A DNA stretch of 42,646 nt from Gemmatimonadaceae bacterium. Lineage in GTDB: Bacteria; Gemmatimonadota; Gemmatimonadetes; Gemmatimonadales; Gemmatimonadaceae. The stretch lies in the NCBI GenBank assembly GCA_025931335.1, contig JAICNG010000025.1:1-42646 (forward strand), written 5' to 3'. Shown here piece by piece: positions 1 through 8,203 of this stretch. The position numbers were made by a program, and so were the translations under genes. The notes under the pieces were generated by a model. It was not told the origin of the DNA. It saw only the letters and a list, made by a program, of their open reading frames with translations, and ran no database searches. The first letter of the stretch is position 1. The number at the start of each line of letters is the position of its first letter.

Positions 1-264
<264 letters not shown>

Positions 265-1635
265 TCAGAACACCAGCATGAGCGGATTCTCGAGCATGCG
301 ACGCAGCGTCTGGAGGAAGCGCGCGCCGGTCGCGCCGTCGACCACGCGGTGGTCGCAGCTCATCGTCACCCGCATGCGTTGCCGAGGCACGATGGCACCA
401 TCGACGACCACCGGGTTTTGCTCGACGGCGCCGATCGCGAGAATCCCGGTCTCGGGCGGATTGATGATCGCCGTGAAGTGCTCGATCCCGAACATGCCGA
501 GGTTGGACACCGAGAATGTCGCCCCCATGTATTCGTCGGGTTTGAGGCGGCGCTCCCGCGCCCGCTTCGCGAGCTCGCGCGCCTCGCGAGAGATTTCGCT
601 CATGCGCTTGCGGTCGGCGTCGAACACGACCGGCGTGATGAGGCCGTCCTCGACCGCGACCGCCATCCCGAGGTGGACGCGATTGAACTGCCGAATGCGG
701 TCGCCCAGCCAGTGCGCGTTGACTTCGGGGTGCAGCGCGAGCGCGGTCGCGACCGCCTTCATCACGATGTCGTTCACCGACACCTTGAACTCATCGCCCA
801 TCGCGACCATTGCCGCGCGCATCTCGGCCACGCGCTCCATGTCGAACTCGGCGGTGAGGTAGAACGTCGGGATCGGCCCAATGGACTCGGAGAGCCGTCG
901 CGCGATCGTCTTCCGCATCTGCGTGAGCGCGATGTCGGTGAAGTCTCCGTCGCGCGTGGGAGCGGCCGCCGGAGCGCCGGCGGCGGCCTGCGCGCCAGAG
1001 CCACTGGCGATGGCCGCCTCGATGTCTCGCTTGATGATTCGGCCGCCGGGACCCGTGCCACGCACGCCCTGAAGGTCCAGACCGCTCTCGCGGGCGAGCC
1101 GCCGTGCCAGCGGGGATGTGCGCGCACGACCTTCACCGTTCCCGCCGTCGCGCGCCTGTTCGGTGGCGGGCGCCGGACTTGGCGGCGCCTGACCCTTCGG
1201 CGCGGCGGTCCCCATGCGGAAGGCGGGGACTTTCTGCTGCGGCGGTGCCGCCGCCTCGCCCTGTGCCTGTGCAGCCGACCGGGGAGCCGACGACGCACCT
1301 GCGCTTTCCTGCGTCTTCGCGACGACGTCCTCGGCGGGCTTCGCCTCTGCGGCCGGCGGCGCCGATGCACCGCCCAGGAGCGCGTCGATGTTCTCGTCAG
1401 GCGCCGCGATGACGGCGACCAGCTGTCCAACCGGTGCGGTCGCGCCCTCGCCCAGCAGTCGCTTGCGCAGCACCCCTTCTCCCCGCGCGACAAGCTCCAT
1501 CACCGCCTTGTCCGTCTCCACCTCGGCCAGTGTTTCGCCCGAGGCGATCTTGTCGCCTTCGTTCTTCAGCCACTTCACCAGGCGCCCTTCCTCCATCGTT
1601 GGGGAGAGGGCTTCCATTACGACCTTGGTTGCCAT
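265..1635 (-). CDS. pdhC: Dihydrolipoamide acetyltransferase (pyruvate dehydrogenase E2)
   Basis: 456 residues with the complete E2 layout. The N-terminal lipoyl domain has its lysine at K43 in ETDKAVMEL. A long Ala/Pro-rich linker follows (about 85-165), then a peripheral-subunit-binding domain (TSPLARRLARESGLDLQGV, about 174-192, with GTGPGGRI after it). The C-terminal acyltransferase core ends in DHRVVDG, with catalytic H429 and D433. It transfers the acetyl group from lipoamide to CoA. There is one lipoyl domain only. The ATG at 1635 starts directly at the lipoyl domain. It sits between pdhB and lpdA, with inverted repeats in both gaps. The substrate is assigned as pyruvate because E1 alpha and beta upstream look like pyruvate enzymes; a branched-chain substrate cannot be excluded by eye. 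Confidence 0.92.
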   Translation of the reverse strand: MATKVVMEALSPTMEEGRLVKWLKNEGDKIASGETLAEVETDKAVMELVARGEGVLRKRLLGEGATAPVGQLVAVIAAPDENIDALLGGASAPPAAEAKPAEDVVAKTQESAGASSAPRSAAQAQGEAAAPPQQKVPAFRMGTAAPKGQAPPSPAPATEQARDGGNGEGRARTSPLARRLARESGLDLQGVRGTGPGGRIIKRDIEAAIASGSGAQAAAGAPAAAPTRDGDFTDIALTQMRKTIARRLSESIGPIPTFYLTAEFDMERVAEMRAAMVAMGDEFKVSVNDIVMKAVATALALHPEVNAHWLGDRIRQFNRVHLGMAVAVEDGLITPVVFDADRKRMSEISREARELAKRARERRLKPDEYMGATFSVSNLGMFGIEHFTAIINPPETGILAIGAVEQNPVVVDGAIVPRQRMRVTMSCDHRVVDGATGARFLQTLRRMLENPLMLVF

Positions 1636-1670
1636 TGAACGTTAGGTATGGAGAACGAGCAACGAGAAAC

Positions 1671-1706
1671 GAGGAGTGAGGAATCCAAGCGACTTCCTCA
1701 GTCCTC
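1671..1706. repeat. Intergenic inverted repeat (pdhB-pdhC joint)
   Basis: GAGGAGTGAGGAA at 1671-1683 pairs with 1694-1706 (12 of 13), loop about 10 nt. Looser copies of the same GAGGA/ACGAG unit extend outward on both sides (1651-1670 and 1707-1720). It fills the 83-nt gap between the pdhB stop and the pdhC start. The same purine-rich unit recurs in the gcvP-gcvH hairpin at 25950-26029. Function unknown; there is no poly-T tail on either strand. Confidence 0.6.
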
Positions 1707-1718
1707 AGTCCTTGTTCC

Positions 1719-2705
1719 TCAGGTGTCCAGGTAGAGTACCTTTTTCGCCGCCGCGACCGTCTTCTTCGCGTCCGGCTTCGCGGCCCGCTCGAGATTCTTC
1801 GCATACGGCATCGGCACATCCTCCTGGTGCACGCGGAGGACGGGCGCATCGAGATCGTCGAAGCACTCGCGCTGCACGAAGTCGGCGACGTGCGCCCCCA
1901 CGCCGGCCACTGCCCACCCCTCTTCGACCACCACTGCCCGGTTCGTCTTGCTCACCGACGCCGCGATCGCCTCCACGTCCATCGGACGCAACGTTCGCAG
2001 GTCGACGATCTCCGCCGAGATGTTCTCCTTGGCGAGCTGCTCGGCGGCCTGCTGCGCGACGAGCACCATCTTCCCCCAGGTGATCAGCGAGACGTCGGAC
2101 CCCTCGCGCTTGACCTCCGCCTTCCCCAGCGGCACCAGCACTTCCTCGCTGTCGGGCACGTCGCCCTTCGTGTTGTACAGCATCTCCCCCTCGAGCACGA
2201 TCACCGGGTTGTCATCGCGGATCGCGCTCTTCAGCAGCCCCTTCGCATCGTACGGCGTTCCGGGGGCGACGACCTTGAGCCCGGGGATGTGCGCGAGCCA
2301 CGACTCCCACGCTTGAGAGTGTTGTGCCGAGAGCTGGAGCGCCGCGCCGTTCGGCCCACGGAAGACCATCGCCATGGGATACTGTCCACCCGACATGTAG
2401 AGCATCTTCGCCGCCGAATTCACGACCTGGTCGAGCGCGAGCAGCGCGAAATTCCAGGTCATGAATTCGATGATCGGCCGCAGCCCCACCATCGCCGCGC
2501 CGACGCCGACGCCTGCGAAGCCGAGCTCGGTGATGGGGGTATCCACGACCCGCATCTCGCCGAACTCCTGCAGCATTCCCTTCGACACCTTGTAGGCGCC
2601 CTGGTAGACGCCCACTTCCTCGCCCATGAGGAAGACGCGATCATCCCGCTGCATCTCCTCGCGGAGTGCGTGGTTCAGCGCGTCCCGGTACGTGATGGTC
2701 GGCAT
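1719..2705 (-). CDS. pdhB: Pyruvate dehydrogenase E1 component, beta subunit
   Basis: 328 residues from an ATG at 2705 (MPTITYRDALNHALREEM). The open frame reaches 2747, but the extra residues overlap pdhA and look non-coding. The protein shows typical E1-beta blocks: FLMGEEVGVYQGAYKVSKG, DTPITELGFAGVGVGAAM, RGPNGAA, and a C-terminal transketolase domain with TLRPMD. E1 beta forms an alpha2-beta2 heterotetramer with PdhA and binds the pyrimidine side of thiamine diphosphate. It follows pdhA by 10 nt and precedes pdhC. No strong ribosome-binding site is visible, so translation is probably coupled to pdhA. Confidence 0.92.
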   Translation of the reverse strand: MPTITYRDALNHALREEMQRDDRVFLMGEEVGVYQGAYKVSKGMLQEFGEMRVVDTPITELGFAGVGVGAAMVGLRPIIEFMTWNFALLALDQVVNSAAKMLYMSGGQYPMAMVFRGPNGAALQLSAQHSQAWESWLAHIPGLKVVAPGTPYDAKGLLKSAIRDDNPVIVLEGEMLYNTKGDVPDSEEVLVPLGKAEVKREGSDVSLITWGKMVLVAQQAAEQLAKENISAEIVDLRTLRPMDVEAIAASVSKTNRAVVVEEGWAVAGVGAHVADFVQRECFDDLDAPVLRVHQEDVPMPYAKNLERAAKPDAKKTVAAAKKVLYLDT

Positions 2706-2715
2706 GATCGTTAGG

Positions 2716-3834
2716 TCAGGAGGTCGTGTCGACGAGCAGGTCCTCATACAGCGCTTCGATCGGCGGCTCCGGGCTCGCGTCGGCGAAATCCCACGCGTCC
2801 TGAACCACCGCCTTCACCTCGTCGTCGAGCTTCGACGTGTCGGCCTCGGTCCACCCATCGCCCTGCTCCATCATCAAGCGCAGGACGACGATGGGATCGC
2901 GCTTCATGTGCTCCTCGAGCTCCTCCTTCGTGCGGTACGTCCCACTCACCGCATCCGACATGGAGTGCCCCATGAAGCGGTAGGTTCGCACTTCGAGCAG
3001 CGTCGGAATGGAGTCGCTGCGCGCTCGCTGGAGCGCGCGCATCGTGGCCGCACGCACGGCGAGCACGTCCTGGCCATCCACCACCTCGTTCGGCATGTCG
3101 TACGAGCACGCACGCTCGGCGATGTCGTTGATGGCCGACGCGCGCTCGAGCGCCGTCCCCATGCCATAGCGGTTGTTCTCGATGAGGTAGATCACCGGCA
3201 GCTTCCACAGCGCGGCCATGTTCAGCGCCTCGTGGAAGGCGCCGTTGTTGACCGCGGCCTCCCCGAAGAAGCAAACGCACACCTGATCGCCGCCGCGGTA
3301 CTTGATGGCGAAGCCGACGCCGGTCGCGATCGGGAGGTGCGCGCCGACGATCCCGTGACCCCCAAGGAAGTTGAGGTTGCGGTCGAAGAGATGCATCGAG
3401 CCGCCCTTGCCCTTGGAGCATCCGTCGACGCGGCCGAACAGCTCGGCCATCACCGCGCGCGGAGCCATGCCGCGGGCGATCGCCTGTCCGTGCTCCCGGT
3501 AGCTGGTGATCACGTAGTCATCGTCGCGAAGCGTCGAGATCGCGCCGACGCCCACCCCTTCCTGCCCGATGTACAGGTGACAGAAGCCCCCGATCTTCCC
3601 GATCGCGTAGGCCTCGGCGCAGCGCTCCTCGAACCGCCGGATGAGAAGCATCTGCCGGAGCAGGTCGCGGCGGAGTGCCGCATCGCCCCGCGCGGCCGTC
3701 TCGACCGACCCGGTCGCGCCGTTTTGGTCGCTCGCTTTCTTCTCTGCCATGTCCGTCGTCGTGGAATTCGATGCACCGCCGTCACCCGCGGTGCGCGCCG
3801 GAGATCGCCGGCGCGAGCGACTCACGTCTCTCAT
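2716..3834 (-). CDS. pdhA: Pyruvate dehydrogenase E1 component, alpha subunit
   Basis: Thiamine-diphosphate-dependent E1 alpha: LLIRRFEERCAEAY, the YIGQEGVGVGA block, SYREHGQAIARG, and KGKGGSMHLF at the active site. The cofactor motif reads FFGEAAVNNG followed by ENNRYGMGT, so the usual GDGA is GEAA. RYRFMGHS-type sequence (TYRFMGHSMSD) marks the phosphorylation-loop region of the family. Two starts are possible. The ATG at 3834 overlaps the lipA stop by 4 nt and has GGTGA 5 nt upstream, but adds an Arg/Ser-rich stretch. The ATG at 3750 gives a normal 344-residue protein but lacks a good ribosome-binding site. I list the longer one. With PdhB it decarboxylates pyruvate and acetylates the E2 lipoyl group. 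Confidence 0.9.
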   Translation of the reverse strand: MRDVSRSRRRSPARTAGDGGASNSTTTDMAEKKASDQNGATGSVETAARGDAALRRDLLRQMLLIRRFEERCAEAYAIGKIGGFCHLYIGQEGVGVGAISTLRDDDYVITSYREHGQAIARGMAPRAVMAELFGRVDGCSKGKGGSMHLFDRNLNFLGGHGIVGAHLPIATGVGFAIKYRGGDQVCVCFFGEAAVNNGAFHEALNMAALWKLPVIYLIENNRYGMGTALERASAINDIAERACSYDMPNEVVDGQDVLAVRAATMRALQRARSDSIPTLLEVRTYRFMGHSMSDAVSGTYRTKEELEEHMKRDPIVVLRLMMEQGDGWTEADTSKLDDEVKAVVQDAWDFADASPEPPIEALYEDLLVDTTS

Positions 3835-4748
3835 GGGGTCACCAGATTCGCGGCCTGCACCTGCTCCCAGGCGTGGTAGCTGGATCGAACGAGGGGTCCT
3901 GACTCGACGTGCTTGAAGCCCATCGCGAGCCCTTCACGGCGAAGGAGCGCGAACTCCTCCGGCGTGACGTACCGGTCGAGGGGGATGTGGTCGGCCGAGG
4001 GTCGCAAGTACTGTCCGAGCGTGAGAATGTCGACGTCCACGTTTCGGAGGTCGCGCATGGTGTGGAGCACTTCCTCGATCGTTTCCCCCATGCCGAGGAT
4101 CATCCCCGTCTTCGTGGGAATGTCCGGAGCGTACGACTTCACGTAGCGAAAAATCCCGAGCACGCGCTCGTAGCGACCACCGGGGCGGCAGCGCTTGTAG
4201 AGGCGCGGCACCGTCTCGGTGTTGTGGTTGTAGATCTCGGGCCGCGCGTCGAGCACGGCGCGAATGCTCGCCTCGTTCCCCTGGAAGTCGGGCACGAGGA
4301 CTTCCACGGAACAGCCCGGGACGCGCTCGTGGATTTGCCGGATGGTCTCGGCGAAGATGTATGCGCCGAAGTCGGGAAGGTCGTCTCGATCGACCGACGT
4401 GATCACGGCGTGCCGGAGCTGCATCTCGGCGATCGCCTGCGCGACGCGCGAGGGCTCCTCGATGTCGTACTTCGGAGGCCGTCCGTGCGCGACCGCACAA
4501 TACGCGCAATTGCGCGTGCACACGTCTCCCAGGACCATGAACGTGGCGGTGCCGTGCTCCCAGCACTCACCGACGTTGGGGCAATGCGCCTCCTCGCACA
4601 CGGTGTGGAGGTCGAGCTCTCGCATCAGGTGCTTGAGACGCGAGTAGCTCGGTCCGCCCGGCGCGCGCACCTTGAGCCATGGCGGTTTCCGGTCGGGGAG
4701 GGGCGCCGCGCGTCGCCGGCCCAGAATCTGGTAGAGGGTATCCGCCAA
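3831..4748 (-). CDS. lipA: Lipoyl synthase (radical SAM)
   Basis: 305 residues with both iron-sulfur cluster motifs of LipA: the auxiliary-cluster triad C51-C56-C62 (CEEAHCPNVGEC), the radical-SAM triad C77-C81-C84 (CTRNCAYC), and the C-terminal RSSYHA serine motif. It inserts two sulfur atoms into octanoyl groups on E2 and GcvH. The start is a TTG at 4748. Being first in the lipA-pdhA-pdhB-pdhC-lpdA transcript, it couples cofactor synthesis to its main consumer. The 240-nt gap upstream should hold the operon promoter. Confidence 0.95.
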   Translation of the reverse strand: MADTLYQILGRRRAAPLPDRKPPWLKVRAPGGPSYSRLKHLMRELDLHTVCEEAHCPNVGECWEHGTATFMVLGDVCTRNCAYCAVAHGRPPKYDIEEPSRVAQAIAEMQLRHAVITSVDRDDLPDFGAYIFAETIRQIHERVPGCSVEVLVPDFQGNEASIRAVLDARPEIYNHNTETVPRLYKRCRPGGRYERVLGIFRYVKSYAPDIPTKTGMILGMGETIEEVLHTMRDLRNVDVDILTLGQYLRPSADHIPLDRYVTPEEFALLRREGLAMGFKHVESGPLVRSSYHAWEQVQAANLVTP

Positions 4749-4823
4749 AATCGTCCGGGGTGGAGGGTCTCGAAAGCGGAAACGCGGGGTCGCGGGGTCG
4801 GTTTCCCGTGTTCAGGCCGACGA

Positions 4824-4897
4824 ACGGTTAAGCTATCCCGTTGCGGCTGGCTTCGGTAGCAGTTGCTAACCTTTGGACGTCACAATAGACGGTTAAG
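4824..4897. promoter_or_regulatory. Gap upstream of lipA with a 9-bp direct repeat
   Basis: The 240-nt non-coding stretch 4749-4988 lies between the thiO stop and the lipA start and should contain the lipA-pdh operon promoter. ACGGTTAAG occurs twice in the same orientation, at 4824-4832 and 4889-4897 (65 bp apart). On the operon's strand it reads CTTAACCGT. I could not identify convincing -35/-10 boxes. The repeated word is a candidate regulator site, nothing more. Confidence 0.3.
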
Positions 4898-4988
4898 TGG
4901 GCTCGAGGTGCAGCCGCGGCGCTGGCCGCGAGGCTGCGCGAGCGGCACCGCCTGTGCCGGCCGACCCGCGGCACGTCGAATTCCGGGC

Positions 4989-6065
4989 CTAACGACTCGG
5001 GCCGAACCGCGCCGGCGTGTACGGCGCGACGTCGACCGCCGGTTCGCCACCGAGGAGCCCGGCGACTACCTGGGCGGTAAGCGGGGCAAGAAGGACCCCG
5101 TTCTTCGAGTGGCCGCATGCGTACACCAGGCCGACGTAGTCGGGGTCCGGGCCAACGATCGGAAGCAGGTCCGGGGTCATTGGTCTCAGGCCAGCCCAGT
5201 GTTCCAGCGGAGCGCGGCCAGCCAAAGCCGGCGAGAGCCCGACCGCCGCGTCGCGGAGGATCGTGGCCCCTTCGGCGGTGGTGCCTCCGTCGAAGCCCAC
5301 GTCCTCCATCGTGCTGCCGGCCAGCGTGCGGTTGCCGCGTGGGACGAGGTACCCGTGAGGTCCCATCGCGACGTGGGCAAGCCCCGCGCTCTCGAACGCC
5401 AGCATCTGTCCGCGCGTGGGTGTCACGGGGAGCGGGCGCGGGAGTCCCGCGAGGCCTCCCGCCCACGCTCCCGCCGCGATGATCACCCAGGCAGCCTCGG
5501 CGCGCTCCCCGTTCTCGAGCTCCACCGTGATCGACCTCCGTTCTGGTCGGACTCGCACGACCCGCCCGTCGGCCAACGACATGCGGCTCTCCCGTTCGGC
5601 GTCGACTCGCACGGCCTCCAACAACGCCCGAGCGTCGACCGCCCCGTCGTCGGGATGGAAGGCCGCGCCCGCCGCCGGCGCAAGCGCCGGCTCGAGTCGC
5701 CGAAGCTCGCGGTCGTCAATCCACTCTGCCTGGGCATCAAGGCTCGCCTGCAGGGCGTGGGCGTCCGCGTCGTCCAGCGCGACCTCCAGCACCCCCGCCC
5801 GGTCAAGAGGAACGTCTACTCCCGTGCGTTCGGCGAGGGACCGCACGTAGTCCGGGTAGAGATCGCGAGCACGAATGGCAAGTGCGCGCGCCGCCGCCGA
5901 TGAATGTCCGACGCTCGGTGCGAGAATCCCCGCGGATGCGGCCGACGCCGCGCCAGCGTGTCGAGCCGATATCACGCGGACGCGAAGCCCCGCACGTGCG
6001 ACCTCCGTCGCGCACGCCAGCCCGATGAGACCGCCGCCCACGACCAGGACGTCGGCCTGAAACAC
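4989..6065 (-). CDS. thiO: FAD-dependent glycine/D-amino-acid oxidase, ThiO-like
   Basis: 358 residues. The N-terminal dinucleotide-binding motif is DVLVVGGGLIGLACA. Further DAO-family blocks follow: SAASAGILAPSVG, DDGAVDARALLEA, VIIAAGAWAG, TRGQMLAFE, and the C-terminal WAGLRPMTPDLLPIVG and YACGHSKNGVLLAP. ThiO oxidises glycine to iminoacetate for the thiazole of thiamine; other members deaminate N-methyl or D-amino acids. The frame opens at a GTG at 6092, but the GTG at 6065 is preceded by GGGAGG and starts four residues before the FAD motif, so I prefer it. No other thiamine genes are visible, so the substrate is not certain. The stop codon lies inside a CGTTAGGC word. Confidence 0.75.
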   Translation of the reverse strand: MFQADVLVVGGGLIGLACATEVARAGLRVRVISARHAGAASAASAGILAPSVGHSSAAARALAIRARDLYPDYVRSLAERTGVDVPLDRAGVLEVALDDADAHALQASLDAQAEWIDDRELRRLEPALAPAAGAAFHPDDGAVDARALLEAVRVDAERESRMSLADGRVVRVRPERRSITVELENGERAEAAWVIIAAGAWAGGLAGLPRPLPVTPTRGQMLAFESAGLAHVAMGPHGYLVPRGNRTLAGSTMEDVGFDGGTTAEGATILRDAAVGLSPALAGRAPLEHWAGLRPMTPDLLPIVGPDPDYVGLVYACGHSKNGVLLAPLTAQVVAGLLGGEPAVDVAPYTPARFGPSR

Positions 6066-6116
6066 GCCACGTGCCTCCCGCGTAGTGCTCACAGCAACCG
6101 CCTGGAGCTTACACCG

Positions 6117-6341
6117 ATGCTTCGCACCATTTTCACGATCGGCGCGCTGGCCGTGCTGGGGCTGTTTCTCCTCAGCTTCGTGTTCGGCATTCTCAAGGGG
6201 CTGATCGGTCTCGCGCTCTTCCTGCTTGGCCTCGCGATCCGCATTGCGATCGTCGGGTTGATTGTCTATCTCGTCATTCGCATCGTCAGCCCGGAGACGG
6301 CGCGACGGCTGCGGGAGCGCTGGAGCGGCCCCACGGCGTAA
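6117..6341 (+). CDS. Small integral membrane protein, 74 aa
   Basis: Unrecognised short protein starting MLRTIFTIGALAVLG, with GGAG 9 nt upstream of the ATG at 6117. Almost all of it is hydrophobic: two or three membrane segments (about 4-22, 25-40 and 42-57) with glycine spacing, then a basic cytoplasmic tail (PETARRLRERWSG). It is transcribed away from thiO across a 51-nt gap and is followed by a strong hairpin at 6369. Size, hydrophobicity, ribosome-binding site and downstream terminator make it a believable gene. No function can be assigned. Confidence 0.65.
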   Translation: MLRTIFTIGALAVLGLFLLSFVFGILKGLIGLALFLLGLAIRIAIVGLIVYLVIRIVSPETARRLRERWSGPTA

Positions 6342-6368
6342 GCGGCTGGCGGTTCGAAGACAATGCGC

Positions 6369-6407
6369 GATGCGGGTGAAGATCCCTCTGGGATCTTCGC
6401 CCGCATC
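6369..6407 (+). terminator. Intrinsic terminator hairpin
   Basis: GATGCGGGTGAAGATCCC at 6369-6386 pairs with 6390-6407 over 18 positions (one G-U), loop TCT, followed by GTTTTGCG. It lies 28 nt past the stop of the 74-aa membrane protein and between two convergent genes, so it probably terminates the plus-strand transcript and may insulate the minus-strand gene ending at 6474. Confidence 0.85.
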
Positions 6408-6473
6408 GTTTTGCGTTCTATTTCCTCAGCATCTCGAGCGCGCGTCGACCAGGATCCCATGGACCGGGCGCGG

Positions 6474-7457
6474 TCACCCGCGACCCGACCCCGCGCCCGT
6501 GGCCTCTGGCCCCTGGCCCAGCTTCTCGAGGACGGCCCACGCCAGCAACGGCACCATGATCTCGTGATGTCCGGTGATCTCGTAGCCCACGCCACCCTCG
6601 AGCGTCGGGCGTTGCACCACGTTCACCCGCGGACGGTAGTGCCGCAGCATGTCGAAATCGCAGGTCGTGAAATGCGTCGGCCGGCCGCTCTCGAGATTTC
6701 GCGCGATCGTCAGCGCTTTCAGGAACACCTCCGGGAGGATCACCGCACTGCCCACGTTGAGCGCGACGCCTCCCTCATGCAGCGCCGGCAGCGCCGCCGC
6801 GAGTCGGCGGAAGTCACGGTGGCTGGTGTCGCCGATCGCGGCGCCATCAGCCGCTGGATGCTGATGGATGATCTCGGCGCCGATGGCCGCGTGGACCGTC
6901 GCCGGAATGCCGAGCTCGTGCGCGCCGACCATCAGCGAAAGCTCGGGGTGGGCGAGATCGGCGCGTGAGGCGAGCGCGCTCGCGAGCGCCTCTCCCATGC
7001 CCCACCCGCGGCGGTGTCCGTTCGTGATCGCCTCGTTCATCCCGCGGCCGGTCTCTTCCGCCATCCCGAAGGTGCCGTCGCGCAAACCGGCGGCGACGTC
7101 CTCCGACGTGCCGCCCCAACGCGCGACTTCATAATCGTGGATGGCCGCCGAGCCATTGAGTGCGAGGTGCGTGATCACACGCTGGCGCATCAGCTCGAGC
7201 AGCACGGGCGCGATACCGGTCTTCACGACATGACCGCCGGCCATCACGATCACCGCGCGCCGTCGTGCCGCGCGGACGATCGCATCGACGACGCGATTGA
7301 AGTCGCGGGCCGCGAGGACGTCGGGAAGCGAACGCAAGAACGCGCCGAATGAGCGATCCGCGCCTGGGGGCGCGGCGAACTCTTCGGCGCGTACCTTGTT
7401 CGGTCGGTGCGCGATGGGAACGGTGCGGACCCGCGAAAGGTCCGCCTCGGGGATCAC
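6474..7457 (-). CDS. Conserved protein of unknown function, possibly deoxyhypusine-synthase-like
   Basis: 327 residues. Clearly patterned core: VIVMAGGHVVKTGIAPVLLE (about 70-90), HLALNGSAAIHDYEVA, GGTSEDVAAGLRDGTFGMAEE, later HQHPAADGAAIGDTSHRDF and GGVALNVGSAVILPEVFLKA. Glycine-rich loops after hydrophobic strands suggest a Rossmann-type fold, and the NG..AIHD..TSEDV run recalls deoxyhypusine-synthase-like proteins. This resemblance is from memory and weak. The GTG start overlaps the stop of the DUF3108 gene by 4 nt, so the two are coupled. The last 14 residues (GQGPEATGAGSGRG) are low-complexity and encoded by a GGGCCAGGGGCC-type tract also found upstream of the O-methyltransferase gene at 31761. 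Confidence 0.6.
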   Translation of the reverse strand: MIPEADLSRVRTVPIAHRPNKVRAEEFAAPPGADRSFGAFLRSLPDVLAARDFNRVVDAIVRAARRRAVIVMAGGHVVKTGIAPVLLELMRQRVITHLALNGSAAIHDYEVARWGGTSEDVAAGLRDGTFGMAEETGRGMNEAITNGHRRGWGMGEALASALASRADLAHPELSLMVGAHELGIPATVHAAIGAEIIHQHPAADGAAIGDTSHRDFRRLAAALPALHEGGVALNVGSAVILPEVFLKALTIARNLESGRPTHFTTCDFDMLRHYRPRVNVVQRPTLEGGVGYEITGHHEIMVPLLAWAVLEKLGQGPEATGAGSGRG

Positions 7458-8203
7458 TTCGCCGCGGTCGCCGTCCCTTCGGTGTACGATTTCAGGTACA
7501 GGTTGAGGGTCCCGAACGACAGGTTCGACTTCATCTGCAGCATGATACGCCGGTCGTCATCGGACAACCAGATCTCCGCGCGGCCGTTCTCGGAGAAAAT
7601 GCCCTTCGACTTGATGATGGGCTGGATGACGATCGCATCGAACCGGCCGGCTGGAACCTTCACCGACTCCTTTCGCAGCACGCGCACGCGCACCGGGTTG
7701 CGATCGGGCTTGAAATAGCGCGGGAAGTCGTACGTCTGACCGACCGACAGCGGCACGGTGCGAATGAAGTACAGGAACGATCCGTCGTCGAGCGGATCGC
7801 GCGCGGTCGGCTGTTCGTCTCCCTCGTTCTCGGTATAGACCATTCGGTCCGGGAAAATCTCGTAGCGGCGCTCGCGATCGCGTCTCCCTTCCTGGAGGTC
7901 CTGCACGTGCCGGAGCGACGCGAAGTTCTCCATGTCGATCCAGCTTTCGAGCCGGTCGTTCACCTTGTAGAAGAACGTCCCGCCCTTCACGGTGAACGCG
8001 GTGTGCCACGCTTGCCGTCCGCGGACGGTTTCGGTGCCCACGACTTCCATGCGTCCGCTGCCCACCTTGAGCACGCCGAACTTGACGTCGTACTCCAGGC
8101 GCTCGCCGACGGAGAAGGGAACTGGAACCTGTTGTGCCGGCTCCGCGACCGTCGTGAGTGCGACGACGATCGCGAGCACGTCAGCCAGGAGAGGTGTGGT
8201 CAT
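7454..8203 (-). CDS. DUF3108 secreted/periplasmic protein
   Basis: 249 residues with a short hydrophobic leader (about 4-22) and then the DUF3108 opening FSVGERLEYDVKFGVLKVGS. Later blocks fit the family: WHTAFTVKGGTFFYKVNDRLESW, a YEIFPDRMVY strand, VPAGRFDAIVIQP and AEIWLSDDDRRIMLQMKS. DUF3108 proteins are lipocalin-like beta barrels of unknown role, exported in Gram-negative bacteria. The start overlaps the glycosyltransferase stop by ATGA and its own stop overlaps the next gene, so the three genes form a tightly coupled operon. The shared job is not known; a cell-envelope role is likely from the GT2 partner. Confidence 0.8.
   Translation of the reverse strand: MTTPLLADVLAIVVALTTVAEPAQQVPVPFSVGERLEYDVKFGVLKVGSGRMEVVGTETVRGRQAWHTAFTVKGGTFFYKVNDRLESWIDMENFASLRHVQDLQEGRRDRERRYEIFPDRMVYTENEGDEQPTARDPLDDGSFLYFIRTVPLSVGQTYDFPRYFKPDRNPVRVRVLRKESVKVPAGRFDAIVIQPIIKSKGIFSENGRAEIWLSDDDRRIMLQMKSNLSFGTLNLYLKSYTEGTATAAK

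Noticed and set aside
2626-4859. Plus-strand frames opposite pdhA and lipA
   Set aside because: No motifs, and the minus strand encodes complete E1 alpha and LipA.
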